64,000 nucleotides of DNA. Source: Arthrobacter hankyongi (lineage in GTDB: Bacteria; Actinomycetota; Actinomycetes; Actinomycetales; Micrococcaceae). Positions 1-8,845 of the stretch are shown piece after piece. The DNA is taken from the NCBI RefSeq assembly GCF_022012395.1, contig NZ_JAKLTQ010000001.1:62001-126000 (forward strand), given 5' to 3'. Both the position numbers and the translations under genes were made by a program. Position 1 is the stretch's first letter; each line of letters opens with the position of its first letter. Below the pieces are notes generated by a model. The model saw only the letters and a program-made list of their open reading frames with translations. It searched no databases and was not told the DNA's origin.

Positions 1-205
1 AGAAGTCCGGCAGGATCAGGTCCACGCCGGGCTGGTGCTCCTCGGGGAACAGCACCCCGCAGTCCACAATCAGCAGCTTGGAATCGATTTCGAAGACGGC
101 CATGTTCCGGCCGATTTCGCCGAGCCCGCCGAGGGGCACAATGCGCAGGGTGCCGTCCGCGAGCTTCGGCGGGGTACGCAGCTGTGAAATTGTGGATTCA
201 CTCAT
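1..205 (-). CDS. rnj: Ribonuclease J, N-terminal fragment cut by the window edge
   Basis: Only the first 68 codons are present, reading from an ATG at 205 leftwards off the window. The protein begins MSESTISQL and continues with IVPLGGLGEIGRNMAVF and VDCGVLFPE, the N-terminal signature of the metallo-beta-lactamase/beta-CASP ribonuclease J family, which matures and degrades RNA in the cytoplasm. The metal-binding histidine motif lies outside the window. It starts 8 bp after the dapA stop on the same strand, and dapA-rnj is a familiar actinobacterial pair, so co-transcription is likely. Family identification is from the N-terminus only. Confidence 0.85.
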   Translation of the reverse strand, partial: MSESTISQLRTPPKLADGTLRIVPLGGLGEIGRNMAVFEIDSKLLIVDCGVLFPEEHQPGVDLILPDF

Positions 206-213
206 GCTTGGCC

Positions 214-1125
214 TTAGACCTCCAGGTTCCAGCCGGCTTCCGCAAGATCGGCCAGGATGGGTGCGAGCTCGGCGTCGGTCGGCTCGACCAGCGGCAGGCG
301 GACCACCGAGTTGGGCAGGACTTTCTGCCACTTAAGAATTTGCTTGGCCGCCACGGCACCCTGGATGTGGGTCATGACGGCACGCTGGATCGGATCCAGC
401 TCGAAGTGCAGCCGGCGGGCGGTGGCCAGGTCGCCGGCGTGCATGGCATCGACCAGGGCGCGGTACTGGGCCGTCGCCACGTGCGCGGTGACGGAGACGA
501 CGCCGACGGCGCCGGCAGCCATCAGCGGCAGGGTGAGCCCGTCGTCGCCGGAGTAGACGTCCAGGTCGGTGTTCGCCAGCACGCGCGTGGTGGCTTGGTA
601 GTCGGCCTTGGCATCCTTGAGCGCCACGATGCGCGGATGCTCGGCGAGACGGATCAGGGTCTCGGTTTCGATCGGAATGCAGGCACGGCCGGGAATGTCG
701 TAGACCATCACCGGCAGGTCGGTCGCATCGGCGATGGCTTCGATGTGGGCCTGGACCCCGGCCTGGCTCGGCTTGTTGTAGTACGGGGTGGTCACGAGCA
801 GGCCGTCCACGCCCAGCTCGGCGGCCTGGCGGGAGAGCCGGATGGAATGGCGGGTGTCGTTGGTGGTGGAACCGGCGATGACCTTGGCACGGCCGCCCAC
901 GGCGTCGCGCACGGTCTTGAACATGCCCAGGTTCTCTTCGTCGCTCAGCGTCGAGGTCTCGCCGGTGGTCCCGGTGACTACGAGCCCGTCGCAGCCGTCG
1001 TCGACGAGTTTGGCGGCCAACTCGGCCGTCGTTGCGTAATCCACTTCGCCGTCCTCGGTGAACGGGGTGACCATGGCGGTGACCAGGGTGCCAAAAGTGT
1101 ACTCACGGATTTCAGACTCAGCCAT
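214..1125 (-). CDS. dapA: 4-hydroxy-tetrahydrodipicolinate synthase
   Basis: Condenses pyruvate with aspartate semialdehyde, the first committed step of lysine and diaminopimelate synthesis, in the cytoplasm. The 303-residue protein has the expected TIM-barrel length and motifs: TGTTGE (51-56), YYNKP (115-119), the catalytic Tyr in VYDIPGR (Tyr142) and the Schiff-base Lys in IVALK (Lys170). It lies just upstream of rnj. dapB, the next enzyme of the pathway, is about 17 kb away at 17178-17936, separated by the Pst-like cluster. Confidence 0.97.
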   Translation of the reverse strand: MAESEIREYTFGTLVTAMVTPFTEDGEVDYATTAELAAKLVDDGCDGLVVTGTTGETSTLSDEENLGMFKTVRDAVGGRAKVIAGSTTNDTRHSIRLSRQAAELGVDGLLVTTPYYNKPSQAGVQAHIEAIADATDLPVMVYDIPGRACIPIETETLIRLAEHPRIVALKDAKADYQATTRVLANTDLDVYSGDDGLTLPLMAAGAVGVVSVTAHVATAQYRALVDAMHAGDLATARRLHFELDPIQRAVMTHIQGAVAAKQILKWQKVLPNSVVRLPLVEPTDAELAPILADLAEAGWNLEV

Positions 1126-1164
1126 GGGGAAAACGTTACCGTGCCGGAGCAGGTTTCATGGAAT

Positions 1165-1188
1165 GCGCGGCCGGTCAGTGGCCGGCGC
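1165..1188 (-). terminator. Candidate hairpin terminator after the alpha/beta hydrolase
   Basis: The arms GCGCGGCC (1165-1172) and GGCCGGCGC (1180-1188) pair over 8 bp with one bulged base and a 7-base loop, directly downstream of the minus-strand hydrolase that stops at 1190. No T-tract follows, which is usual in high-GC actinobacteria. Confidence 0.4.
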
Positions 1189-1189
1189 C

Positions 1190-1990
1190 TCAGACCCGGC
1201 TCGCCTGCGCCTGGAGGAAGTCCCGCAGCAGTGTTGTGACCGGTTCCACAGCCGCCAACGACGTCCCATGGTCCAGGCCGGGCAGTTCCCGGAACTGCGC
1301 GTGCGGCATCAGTTCCGCCGCCCGGCGTGAATCCTCCGCCCGCGGATGATCGCGGCTTCCGGCCAGCAGCAGCGCCGGGACCTGCAGCCGGGCCAGTTCG
1401 TCCTCGGCCAGGCCGGGCAGGCGCTCACCTTGGCGGAAATACGCCGCCAGGGCCGCGGCGTCGTTGGTTCCGAAGGCATGGGCCGTGACCGGGTCCAGCG
1501 GGTGGCCGGCACGGGCGGCCCAGCCGTCGATGAAGGCCGGCATGCCACCGCGCTCAAGCGCCTCGAGGTAGCCGGGGAAGAACAGATCCCCGACCTGGCC
1601 GCCCAGCGCACGCCAGGTCCCGCCCAGGCAGGCGAGCGAACGGATCCGGTCCGGCCGGGCGGCGGCCAGGCCGAAACCGACCCTGGCCCCAAAGGAATAG
1701 CCGAAGTAGTGGGCGGACTCGACGCCGCAGGCGTCCAGCACGGCCTCCACGTCCGCCATGAAGGCCTCGGTGGTGTAGGCGGCGTCCTCGTGCGGCTTGC
1801 CGCTGCGGCCGTGGCCGCGCATATCCAGGGCGATGAGCCGCCAGCCGGCCAGCGCCTTGCGGTAGCCCAGGCCGCGCCAGGCGGCCTTCGACAGGCCGGT
1901 GCCGTGCACCAGCAGCAGCGGCTCGCCGGTACCGTACTCCTCGTAGGCCAGCCGGACACCGTCGTGGGGATTATGGGTGTATCCAGTCAC
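1190..1990 (-). CDS. Alpha/beta-fold hydrolase
   Basis: 266 residues with a complete alpha/beta-hydrolase signature: oxyanion-hole HGTG (29-32), DMRGHGRS (56-63), nucleophile elbow GYSFG with Ser99, acid candidate Asp214 in AGSRDHP and catalytic His241 in GLDHGTS. There is no signal peptide, so it is probably cytoplasmic. The substrate cannot be read from the sequence; esterase, lactonase or C-C hydrolase are all possible. The start is a GTG at 1990 and the gene diverges from the membrane acyltransferase-like gene at 2022, leaving only 31 bp for both promoters. Confidence 0.85.
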   Translation of the reverse strand: MTGYTHNPHDGVRLAYEEYGTGEPLLLVHGTGLSKAAWRGLGYRKALAGWRLIALDMRGHGRSGKPHEDAAYTTEAFMADVEAVLDACGVESAHYFGYSFGARVGFGLAAARPDRIRSLACLGGTWRALGGQVGDLFFPGYLEALERGGMPAFIDGWAARAGHPLDPVTAHAFGTNDAAALAAYFRQGERLPGLAEDELARLQVPALLLAGSRDHPRAEDSRRAAELMPHAQFRELPGLDHGTSLAAVEPVTTLLRDFLQAQASRV

Positions 1991-2021
1991 CGCTCCACTT
2001 TACGTGTGAGATTATCGGGTC

Positions 2022-3236
2022 ATGTCACCAGCAGCTGCAGCAGCCACCAGCCGCCGGATCCGGGGAGTAGACGCAGCACGCGGGATCGCCCTGCTGGGCA
2101 TGATGTCCACCCACATCTTTCCGCTCTTCGACAAAGGCCTGGACGGCGGTGCGGCCGAACCCAGCTTCGTGGGCCTGGTGTTCTCGGGCCGCTCATCCGC
2201 GCTGTTCGCGGTGGTGGCCGGCGTCGGCCTTGCGCTGCTGACCGGCGGCAGCCGGCCGCACTTCGGCCGCGGCCTGATGGCGGACCGTGCCGGCATCGCC
2301 GTGCGGGCGGTGCTGATCGGTGCCATCGGACTGCTGCTGGGCGGCCTGGACGTGAACATCGCCATCATCCTGGTCAATTACGCTGTCCTGTTCCTGTGCG
2401 CGCTGCCGTTCCTGCAGCTGCGCCTGCCCACGCTGGCCGGCCTGGCCGCCGGCTGGATGCTGCTCTCCCCCGCGCTGGCCTTCCTGCTGCGCCCCTGGGC
2501 GCTGGCCAACGTCCCGCCCGAAGGGGTGCTGGGGCACAGTCCCGGCACGGCGGACCTGTTCCAGCCGTGGATGCTGCTCTCGGACATCTTCCTGACCGGC
2601 TACTACCCGGTGCTGCAATGGTTCTCGTACATCCTCGTGGGCCTGACCATCGGCCGGCTGGACCTGCTGCGCACCTCCCACCAGCTGTGGCTGCTGGCTT
2701 GCGGCGCAGTGGCTGCCGTGGGGGCCAAGGCGCTCTCCTGGCTGACGATGGACAAGCTGGGCGGCTATGCCGAGGTCGCCGCGACCGGCCCGGCCCAGCG
2801 GGCGGATTTCGATGCCATCTACGTGGTCAACATGAGCTGGGTGGAGCAGCAGGACTCCTGGTGGTGGCTCGGCTCCGCCTCGCCGCATTCCGGCGCCGGC
2901 CTGGACCTGCTGCATACCAGCGGTACCGCCGCCGTGGTCCTGGCACTGTGCCTGCTCATCGGATCGCGCTGGCCGGCGCTGCTGGCCCCGCTCAGCGGCC
3001 CCGGCGCGATGACCTTGAGCCTGTACGCGGCCCACGTCTGGATCATGGCGATGGTGCTGGAGGTGGGCCTGCCGCTCACGCGCGGCCAGCTCTACTGGAG
3101 CCAGGTGGTGCTGGTGGTCGTGGCCGGGATGCTGTTCCAGGCCGCCGGCTGGAAAGGACCGCTGGAGGCGGTCACGTCCACGGCTGCGCGGGCGACGCGG
3201 ACCTTGGCCGGCGGACGGAGCCGGCTGCCAAGCTAG
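2022..3236 (+). CDS. Polytopic membrane protein, heparan-alpha-glucosaminide N-acetyltransferase-like
   Basis: 404 residues. The N-terminus carries RIRGVDAARGIALLGMMSTH, the characteristic first membrane segment of the DUF1624/HGSNAT family of integral-membrane acyltransferases, followed by about nine further hydrophobic segments (for example around 95-135, 195-225, 295-345 and 360-380). Family members move acyl groups onto sugars or lipids at the membrane; the substrate here is unknown. The DUF418-type C-terminus of the related YeiB proteins is not evident. It is transcribed alone and ends 41 bp before the convergent transglycosylase gene. Confidence 0.7.
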   Translation: MSPAAAAATSRRIRGVDAARGIALLGMMSTHIFPLFDKGLDGGAAEPSFVGLVFSGRSSALFAVVAGVGLALLTGGSRPHFGRGLMADRAGIAVRAVLIGAIGLLLGGLDVNIAIILVNYAVLFLCALPFLQLRLPTLAGLAAGWMLLSPALAFLLRPWALANVPPEGVLGHSPGTADLFQPWMLLSDIFLTGYYPVLQWFSYILVGLTIGRLDLLRTSHQLWLLACGAVAAVGAKALSWLTMDKLGGYAEVAATGPAQRADFDAIYVVNMSWVEQQDSWWWLGSASPHSGAGLDLLHTSGTAAVVLALCLLIGSRWPALLAPLSGPGAMTLSLYAAHVWIMAMVLEVGLPLTRGQLYWSQVVLVVVAGMLFQAAGWKGPLEAVTSTAARATRTLAGGRSRLPS

Positions 3237-3277
3237 GCCGGCTGCCAGCACGCGGCCCGCATCCCCTTTCGCTGGCG

Positions 3278-4099
3278 TCAGGAGCTCTTCGCAGCGTACT
3301 CATTGGCTTGCGCGAGGACCGACTGCAGGTACTCCCCGGAGTGGTTGTAGGCGTAGACGGCCGCGGACCATCCGGCGCCGGAAGATAGGTCCCCGCCGGC
3401 GGCGCACAGATACCGGCCGGCGGCCAGGGCCGCGTCGTCGATGTTCTGCGGATCCGCGATGCCGTCCCCACTGCCATCCGCGCCGTAGCGCAGCCAGGTC
3501 GAGGGGATGAACTGCAGCGGTCCCACGGCGCGGTCCCACGCCGGGTCGCCGTCGAAGGTTCCGCTGTCCGTGTCCTGGATCCGGGCAAAGCCGGTGCCGT
3601 CCAGCCGCGGCCCCACGATCCGCGGTGCCGCGGTACCATCCGCCGCCAGCGACGCCCCGCCGTGGGTTCCATGCCCGGATTCGACGGCGCCGATCGCCGC
3701 CAAGGTAGTCCAGCCCAGCCGGCACGCCGGATCGGTGCGGGCCACGGAAAGAGCGGCCGAGGCATAGGCCAGCAGGGCACGGTCGGGGATCCCGGCCGCT
3801 GCTGCGGTGCTGCCCAGCCAGGCCGGATCAACCGCCGCGGGCGCCGCCTGGGACGCCGCAGCGGGCTCCGCAGGCGGCGCAATCGGCGGCGCGGCGGCCT
3901 GCTGCGCAGCCGCCGGGGCCGCGTTGGGTGCCGCCGGCTGCACGGCCGCCGCGTAGCCGGCCGGCCGCACGTCGACCGGCGGCGCGCTGTGCGGCAGCAG
4001 GATCAGCCAGGCCGCGAACCCGGCGACGACGGCGGCGGCACCCGCCGCCGTCCCGGCCAGGGTCCGCTGGCCTGCCCGGGACTTATCCGAAGCGGCCAT
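3278..4099 (-). CDS. Secreted lytic transglycosylase-like protein
   Basis: 273 residues. A membrane anchor or uncleaved signal (about 15-35) is followed by an Ala/Pro-rich linker (about 40-95) and a lytic-transglycosylase domain with the catalytic Glu140 in GAVESGHGTHGG, then AVGPLQFIPSTW and YAYNHS. Such enzymes cleave peptidoglycan glycan strands with 1,6-anhydro product formation. The ATG overlaps the 3' end of pstB by 17 bp, so it is probably translated as the last gene of the Pst-like operon. A wall-opening enzyme there would suit installation of large surface proteins; that link is inference. Confidence 0.8.
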   Translation of the reverse strand: MAASDKSRAGQRTLAGTAAGAAAVVAGFAAWLILLPHSAPPVDVRPAGYAAAVQPAAPNAAPAAAQQAAAPPIAPPAEPAAASQAAPAAVDPAWLGSTAAAAGIPDRALLAYASAALSVARTDPACRLGWTTLAAIGAVESGHGTHGGASLAADGTAAPRIVGPRLDGTGFARIQDTDSGTFDGDPAWDRAVGPLQFIPSTWLRYGADGSGDGIADPQNIDDAALAAGRYLCAAGGDLSSGAGWSAAVYAYNHSGEYLQSVLAQANEYAAKSS

Positions 4100-4997
4100 T
4101 GACGTAGTCGCTGGTGCGGGAATCGCGCGGAGCGCCGAACATTGCCTCGGTGTCGCCGTGTTCCACGATCCCGCCGGGCTGGTTGTGGGCCGCCAGGAAG
4201 AAGGCGCACTCGTCCGAGACCCGCGCCGCCTGCTGCATGTTGTGCGTGACGATGACGATGGTGATCTGGCCCCGGAGCGAATGAATGGTCTCCTCGACCC
4301 GCCGGGTGGAGGTCGGGTCCAGGGCCGAACACGGCTCGTCCATCAGCAGCACGCGCGGCGAGACGGCCAGCGAGCGGGCGATGCACAGCCGCTGCTGCTG
4401 GCCGCCGGAAAGGCCGCCGCCGGGCTGGTGGAGCCTGTCCTTGACCTCTTCCCAGAGGGACGCCTTGCGCAGCGAGTCCTCCACCAGGAAGTCCTTTTCC
4501 ACGCGATCCGCCTTGATCCCGGCCAGCTTCAGGCCCGCGATCGTATTCTCGTAGATGGACATGGCCGGGAACGGGTTGGCTTTCTGGAAGACCATTCCGA
4601 TCTGCCGCCGGGCCGCCGTCACCCGCTGGGACGGATCGTAGATGTCCGTGCCGTCCAGCCGCACCTGGCCGGCCAGCGAGGCCGAGGGGACCATTTCGTG
4701 CATCCGGTTCAGGATCCGCAGGAAGGTTGACTTGCCGCAGCCGGACGGGCCGATCAGCGCGGTCACCTTACCCGGTTCCATGGTCAGCGAGACACGGTCC
4801 AGCACCTTCCGGTCGCCGAACCAGGCGCTGATGTTCTCGGCCCGGAGCCGGGCGGCACCGGACGGGACATCGGTCGTCGGTTCGTCGAACACCGCCAGCT
4901 GCCCGAGCCCTGCGGCGTCCACGGCGGGCAGGGCCTCGGTCGCGGGCGCCGGAGTGGCGGGCACCAGGGCGGCAGAGCGCCGGGCTTTGATATTCAT
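4083..4997 (-). CDS. pstB: Phosphate-type ABC transporter ATP-binding protein PstB
   Basis: The ATPase of a Pst-type importer, on the cytoplasmic face. The ATG at 4997 is preferred because AGGA lies at 5003-5006; a longer GTG start at 5009 has no ribosome-binding site. In the 304-residue form: Walker A GPSGCGKST (83-91), Q-loop FQK near 137, signature LSGGQQQR (196-203), Walker B LLMDEP (217-222) and H-loop His252. VFQKANPFPAMSIYENT is typical of PstB. An N-terminal extension of about 45 residues rich in Ala/Pro is unusual for the family. It follows the sortase-like gene within 8 bp and overlaps the transglycosylase gene. Confidence 0.93.
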   Translation of the reverse strand: MNIKARRSAALVPATPAPATEALPAVDAAGLGQLAVFDEPTTDVPSGAARLRAENISAWFGDRKVLDRVSLTMEPGKVTALIGPSGCGKSTFLRILNRMHEMVPSASLAGQVRLDGTDIYDPSQRVTAARRQIGMVFQKANPFPAMSIYENTIAGLKLAGIKADRVEKDFLVEDSLRKASLWEEVKDRLHQPGGGLSGGQQQRLCIARSLAVSPRVLLMDEPCSALDPTSTRRVEETIHSLRGQITIVIVTHNMQQAARVSDECAFFLAAHNQPGGIVEHGDTEAMFGAPRDSRTSDYVNGRFG

Positions 4998-5005
4998 GGA
5001 ATTCC

Positions 5006-5878
5006 TCACAACAGATTCGGCAATAGGTAGTTGAACTGGGTGCCGGCGGCCACCGAGACCGCCGCGAGTACCGGCAGGAACACCAGCCAGGCTTCCCGCT
5101 TGCCCCAGCGGAACCAGGCCCAGAGTCCCGCGGCCACCGACAGGATCAGCAGCTGCAGGGTCAGCGCGGTGGTGGACAGGTTCCCGGTGTCCTGGCCCAG
5201 CGCCCGCTCGGCCTCCGGCAGCGAGCCCGGGGCAAAGGCCTGGCCGGCCCGGGCGAACGGCTTGGAAACCAGCTTCGCGTCTGCCCGGAGCACATCGTCC
5301 GGCAGGTAGGGCACGCCGGCCGCGGTGGTCAAGGTCAGCCGCCCTTCGTCCGCGGCCAGCGCAGGCGGTGCGATGTCGCCGGCGCGCCGCAGGCCGATGA
5401 CCTCGTACTCGGCGGTCCCTTGCCCGGTCACCACGTTGAACCGGGACCCCGGCGCCAGTTTGTCCAGGTTGCGGAAGACTCCGCCGTAGGCACCGGAACG
5501 GCCCATCAGGACGCTGGTACCGGGCTGGCCCGGCAGCGGGGTGTCCCTGCGGTGGCCGACGCCGAGCATGGTCTGGCCAGCCGCGGTACCCTCGACCACG
5601 ACCTCCCGGATGCCCAGGCTGTCGATCGTCAGCAGGGCCAGCGGGGTACCCGGTACCACCGGGCGGCCCTCGGCATCGACCGGGGCCAGCGGTGCCGAGC
5701 CTTCGCTCAGGCTCAGCCTCAGCTCGTCATAGAGCCGGGTCTGCGCGTTGGCGTGCTGCAGGGAGGAGACCAGGACGATGTTCAGGACCTGGCCGATGAT
5801 CACCACGGCGAGCATCAGCAGGGCCAGGGCGGTCACGGTCCGCCAGGGCGCCGGCGCCGTGTAGCTGTGTGCGCTCAC
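5006..5878 (-). CDS. Sortase-fold membrane protein lacking the catalytic Cys and His
   Basis: 290 residues with an N-terminal membrane segment (about 15-39), a sortase-like barrel (about 75-205) and C-terminal membrane segments (about 232-255 and 262-285), resembling class C/E sortases. Two of the three catalytic positions are changed: the TLxTC strand reads TLTTA (182-186), so Ala186 replaces the Cys, and the usual TGH reads MGR, so Arg127 stands at the His. The FRNLDKLAPG segment that follows the His in sortases is intact. A transpeptidase is therefore not expected; a scaffold or substrate-binding role is more plausible. The GTG start overlaps the upstream PstS-like stop (GTGA), with GGAG nine bases upstream. 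Confidence 0.8.
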   Translation of the reverse strand: MSAHSYTAPAPWRTVTALALLMLAVVIIGQVLNIVLVSSLQHANAQTRLYDELRLSLSEGSAPLAPVDAEGRPVVPGTPLALLTIDSLGIREVVVEGTAAGQTMLGVGHRRDTPLPGQPGTSVLMGRSGAYGGVFRNLDKLAPGSRFNVVTGQGTAEYEVIGLRRAGDIAPPALAADEGRLTLTTAAGVPYLPDDVLRADAKLVSKPFARAGQAFAPGSLPEAERALGQDTGNLSTTALTLQLLILSVAAGLWAWFRWGKREAWLVFLPVLAAVSVAAGTQFNYLLPNLL

Positions 5879-7611
5879 GCGGAATTTCTCCGGCCGGCGC
5901 GCCGCTTCTCCAATTCACGCGCCAGCAGCGGCGGTGCCAGGACCAGCAACAGCAGCAGTCCGCCGACGACCACCAGCAGCAGCTGGGTCTGGCCCCAGCC
6001 GTTGCTGCCGGCGATGGTGGTGGAGACCGGGGTCAGCAGTTGGGTGCCGGTTCCGGCGGCAGCGACCACCGCTCCGTCCGCGCATGCACCGGTATCGGCA
6101 TCGCAGCCGGCGGTCCCACCGCTCGTCGTTCCGACGGTACCGGCGGCCGGAGCCTGTCCGGCACCTGCCGCCCCTCCCCCGTTGCCGGCGGCACCGGCCG
6201 GGCCGGCCTGCGCGGTCGCCGTCGGCTGCTTCACGGCCGGCTTGGCCCCGGCAGCCTTGTTGCCCTTGTTGGCGCCGGTGCTGCCCGGTCCCTGGTTCTC
6301 GGCTGCCCCTTCGCCGGTCCACGGCGCGCGGCAGGCGGCAGCGCAGGCGGCGTCGAAGGGCGCGCTGCGCACCAGCTGGTTTAGCGCCGGCGAATCCCCG
6401 GGCTTGAAGGTCGGGTTGTTGCAGGCCGGTGTGCCGCCCTTGCTCACGCTCGCGGCGGTCTGGTCCATCTTGGCCCGCGTCGCCTTGTCCACGCCGGGAA
6501 CCTTGCGCAGCTGGTCCATGGCGGCCAGGACCAGGTTCATCGGCAGCGGCGAATAGCCCAGCTGCCCCATCGAGCGCTGGCCCTCGCACAGCGCGTAGTT
6601 GGCGAAGTACCCCAGGGTCGCGCCCTGGGCTTCGTTGAGCGCGTCGGTCTTCTCCGTCGGCACGATCATGTAGGAGTAGGCGGACATCGGGTAGGAGCGC
6701 GGGTCCAGGTAGCCGTAGACCTTCGAGAGGTCCTGCGAGAGGTAATTCTCCGACTTCGGGTTCTGGTTGATCCGGGCCTGGGTCAGCGCCACCGCCACGG
6801 CATGCTCGGTCGGCAGGGTGTAGAAGCCGGCGGCGTTCTTGACCTGCGCCACCGGGAAATTGATGCCGCGGGCGTAGGAGTACTCGTCGTAGTTGATCGT
6901 GTAGAGGTTGTTGGCCGTGTAAGTGGTCACGCCCTGCGAACCATTCTGGGCCACGAAGTTCTTCAGTCCCTTGGTGGGGAAGAACGACGTCGCGCTGTTC
7001 GGGTCACAGCCGGTGACCTGGCACAGCTTGGCGTAGTCGGACGGGAACTGGCGCAGCAGCCACAGGGTGAACTGGGCGGTGGCGCCGGAGCCGTCGGAAC
7101 GGACCACGACGTTGATGGTGGCATCGGGCAGCGCCACGCCGGGATTGTCCGCGGTGATGACCTTGTCGTTCCACTTGGTGACCTGGCCGGTGAAGATCTT
7201 GGCAATGGCCTTCTGCGACAGCTTGAGCGTGTCCAGCCGCCCGCTGCCGGCCCTCAGGTTGTACATGTAGGCCGTGCCGCCGGCCACCACCGGCAGCATG
7301 CCGTACTTGAAATTCGGCCGGCTGTTGTCCTTCGGATCGGCCGTGTCCCCGGTGTACGGGATTTCCGAGACCGCGAACTGCTTCATCGAATCGGCGAATT
7401 CCTTGCGCCCGGTGGACGAGCCCTTGCTTTCGTAATCCACCGTGACGCCCTGGGCGCCGACCCGGGAGACCCAGTCCTGCAAGGCGTTGCCGGCCCAGGA
7501 GGACCCCGAGCCGCCGATGCGGATGTAGTTGGCGGCCTGGGCCGGCGCCAGGCCTGCGAAGATCAGGCACAACGCTGCCACAATGCCGGCGATCCTGGCG
7601 CTGCGGGTCAT
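5875..7611 (-). CDS. PstS-like substrate-binding protein with C-terminal membrane anchor
   Basis: 578 residues. Signal peptide ending LAPAQA (about residue 26), a PstS-type binding domain, a Pro/Ala/Gly-rich linker (about 445-530) and a C-terminal membrane helix (about 541-562) followed by a basic tail. PstS landmarks are GSGSSW (34-39), GSSTG (64-68), the YNLR region near 117, IFTGQVTKWND (139-149) and RSDGSGAT (171-178). At the position of the phosphate-contacting Asp in SDAPL it has Glu83 (VSEIPY). The ATG at 7611 overlaps the pstA stop (ATGA) with AGGAGA upstream. Phosphate is the default ligand but the altered residue leaves this open. Confidence 0.85.
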   Translation of the reverse strand: MTRSARIAGIVAALCLIFAGLAPAQAANYIRIGGSGSSWAGNALQDWVSRVGAQGVTVDYESKGSSTGRKEFADSMKQFAVSEIPYTGDTADPKDNSRPNFKYGMLPVVAGGTAYMYNLRAGSGRLDTLKLSQKAIAKIFTGQVTKWNDKVITADNPGVALPDATINVVVRSDGSGATAQFTLWLLRQFPSDYAKLCQVTGCDPNSATSFFPTKGLKNFVAQNGSQGVTTYTANNLYTINYDEYSYARGINFPVAQVKNAAGFYTLPTEHAVAVALTQARINQNPKSENYLSQDLSKVYGYLDPRSYPMSAYSYMIVPTEKTDALNEAQGATLGYFANYALCEGQRSMGQLGYSPLPMNLVLAAMDQLRKVPGVDKATRAKMDQTAASVSKGGTPACNNPTFKPGDSPALNQLVRSAPFDAACAAACRAPWTGEGAAENQGPGSTGANKGNKAAGAKPAVKQPTATAQAGPAGAAGNGGGAAGAGQAPAAGTVGTTSGGTAGCDADTGACADGAVVAAAGTGTQLLTPVSTTIAGSNGWGQTQLLLVVVGGLLLLLVLAPPLLARELEKRRAGRRNSA

Positions 7612-8843
7612 TCTTTCTCCTGCTGGTAGTTGAAGTCGTGGTAGTTCTTTTCGATCCGCGGCAGGTCCCGCCGCGAGCGTGCGGCCATCCGCCGCAGCTG
7701 TGCATCCGTGGCCTTGCCCGCTTCCTGCCCGCCGACCCAGCGGGCCAGGATGAACAGGACCAGCACCACGAACAGCAGGAAGGCCGCCGTCGCGAATCCC
7801 CGGGCCACCATCTGCGGCACCGGCGAGCGGACCAGTTCCAAAGCCGCCAGCGGCAGCGGCGTTTGCGGACCGTAGAACGGATTGAAGTTCATCACGCCGG
7901 TGAAGCCGGAGGTCAGCAGCACCGGGGCCGTTTCGCCGATGCCGTGGGCCGTGGCCAGGATGACGGCGGTGGCCAGGCCCGAGCGGACCGTCGGCAGGAC
8001 CACATGCCAGACCACCGCCCACTGCCCGGCGCCCAAAGCCAGGCCGGCCTCCCGGAGGTTGCCGGGCACCAGCCGCAGCACGACGTCGGCGGAACGGATC
8101 ATGATCGGCAGCATCAGCACGGTGATGGCCAGGGCCGCGGCAAAACCGTTGGTCTGGTGCGTGATGACCATGACCACTGAGGCATAGATGAACAGGCCGG
8201 CGACCACCGAGGGCAGCGCGGTCATGGCCTCGACGACGGTGCGCACCACCTTGGCGAACCGGCCGCCCACCTCGTTCAGGTAGATGGCGGTGGTCAGCCC
8301 GAGCGGCAGCGTGATGGCCAGCGCGATGCCGATCTGCTGCAGGGTGCCGACCAGGGCGTGCAGGATGCCGCCCTGATCCAGGCCGGAGAGGGGCCCGACG
8401 CCGGTCATGTCCTGGCTGAAGAAGTTCCAGTAGGCCAGCGGCTCCTGTCCCCGGGTGAAGACGAACCCGATGACCAGGGCCAGGGTGCCCAGGACCGTGA
8501 CACCGGCGGAGACCATCAGCACGGTCACGAACCGGTCCCGGACGGCACTGAACTGCTCGCGCATGAAGACCAGCGTGCTGTAGATCAGCACGAACCACAG
8601 GTAGGACACAATCAGCGTCCAGCCGGGCGGGATCAGCCCGATGCCGGCGGTCAGCAGCAATCCCATGGACAGGCCGGCCGCGGCGGCGCCGGCCACCGCC
8701 AGCTTGGCATTGGCCGAAGCCCCGGGCCGGATCCGCGCCTGCTCGGCGGGCGCGGGATCCCGGTCCTGCTGCGGCAGGAAGGTGCGGGGAGCGTCGGCGG
8801 CCACCGGACCGGAAGCGGCGTCGTGGTATTCCAAAACTGTCAT
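7608..8843 (-). CDS. pstA: Phosphate-type ABC transporter permease PstA
   Basis: 411 residues from the ATG at 8843, which follows the pstC stop by 2 bp with GAGGG upstream. Several membrane segments surround the permease loop EAGLALGAGQWAVVWHVVLP and the QIGIALAITLPLGLTTAIYL region, both typical of PstA. It pairs with PstC to form the transmembrane channel. The cytoplasmic N-terminus (about 1-45) and the extra N-terminal helices before the core domain make it longer than the usual 280-300 residues, though long PstA proteins are known in actinobacteria. Confidence 0.93.
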   Translation of the reverse strand: MTVLEYHDAASGPVAADAPRTFLPQQDRDPAPAEQARIRPGASANAKLAVAGAAAAGLSMGLLLTAGIGLIPPGWTLIVSYLWFVLIYSTLVFMREQFSAVRDRFVTVLMVSAGVTVLGTLALVIGFVFTRGQEPLAYWNFFSQDMTGVGPLSGLDQGGILHALVGTLQQIGIALAITLPLGLTTAIYLNEVGGRFAKVVRTVVEAMTALPSVVAGLFIYASVVMVITHQTNGFAAALAITVLMLPIMIRSADVVLRLVPGNLREAGLALGAGQWAVVWHVVLPTVRSGLATAVILATAHGIGETAPVLLTSGFTGVMNFNPFYGPQTPLPLAALELVRSPVPQMVARGFATAAFLLFVVLVLFILARWVGGQEAGKATDAQLRRMAARSRRDLPRIEKNYHDFNYQQEKE

Positions 8844-8845
8844 GG

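Noticed and set aside
1346-3388. Long plus-strand frame of 680 codons
   Set aside because: It runs antisense to the hydrolase and then out of frame through the membrane acyltransferase gene; its product is Arg/Gly/Ala-rich with no domain. It is a GC-rich shadow.
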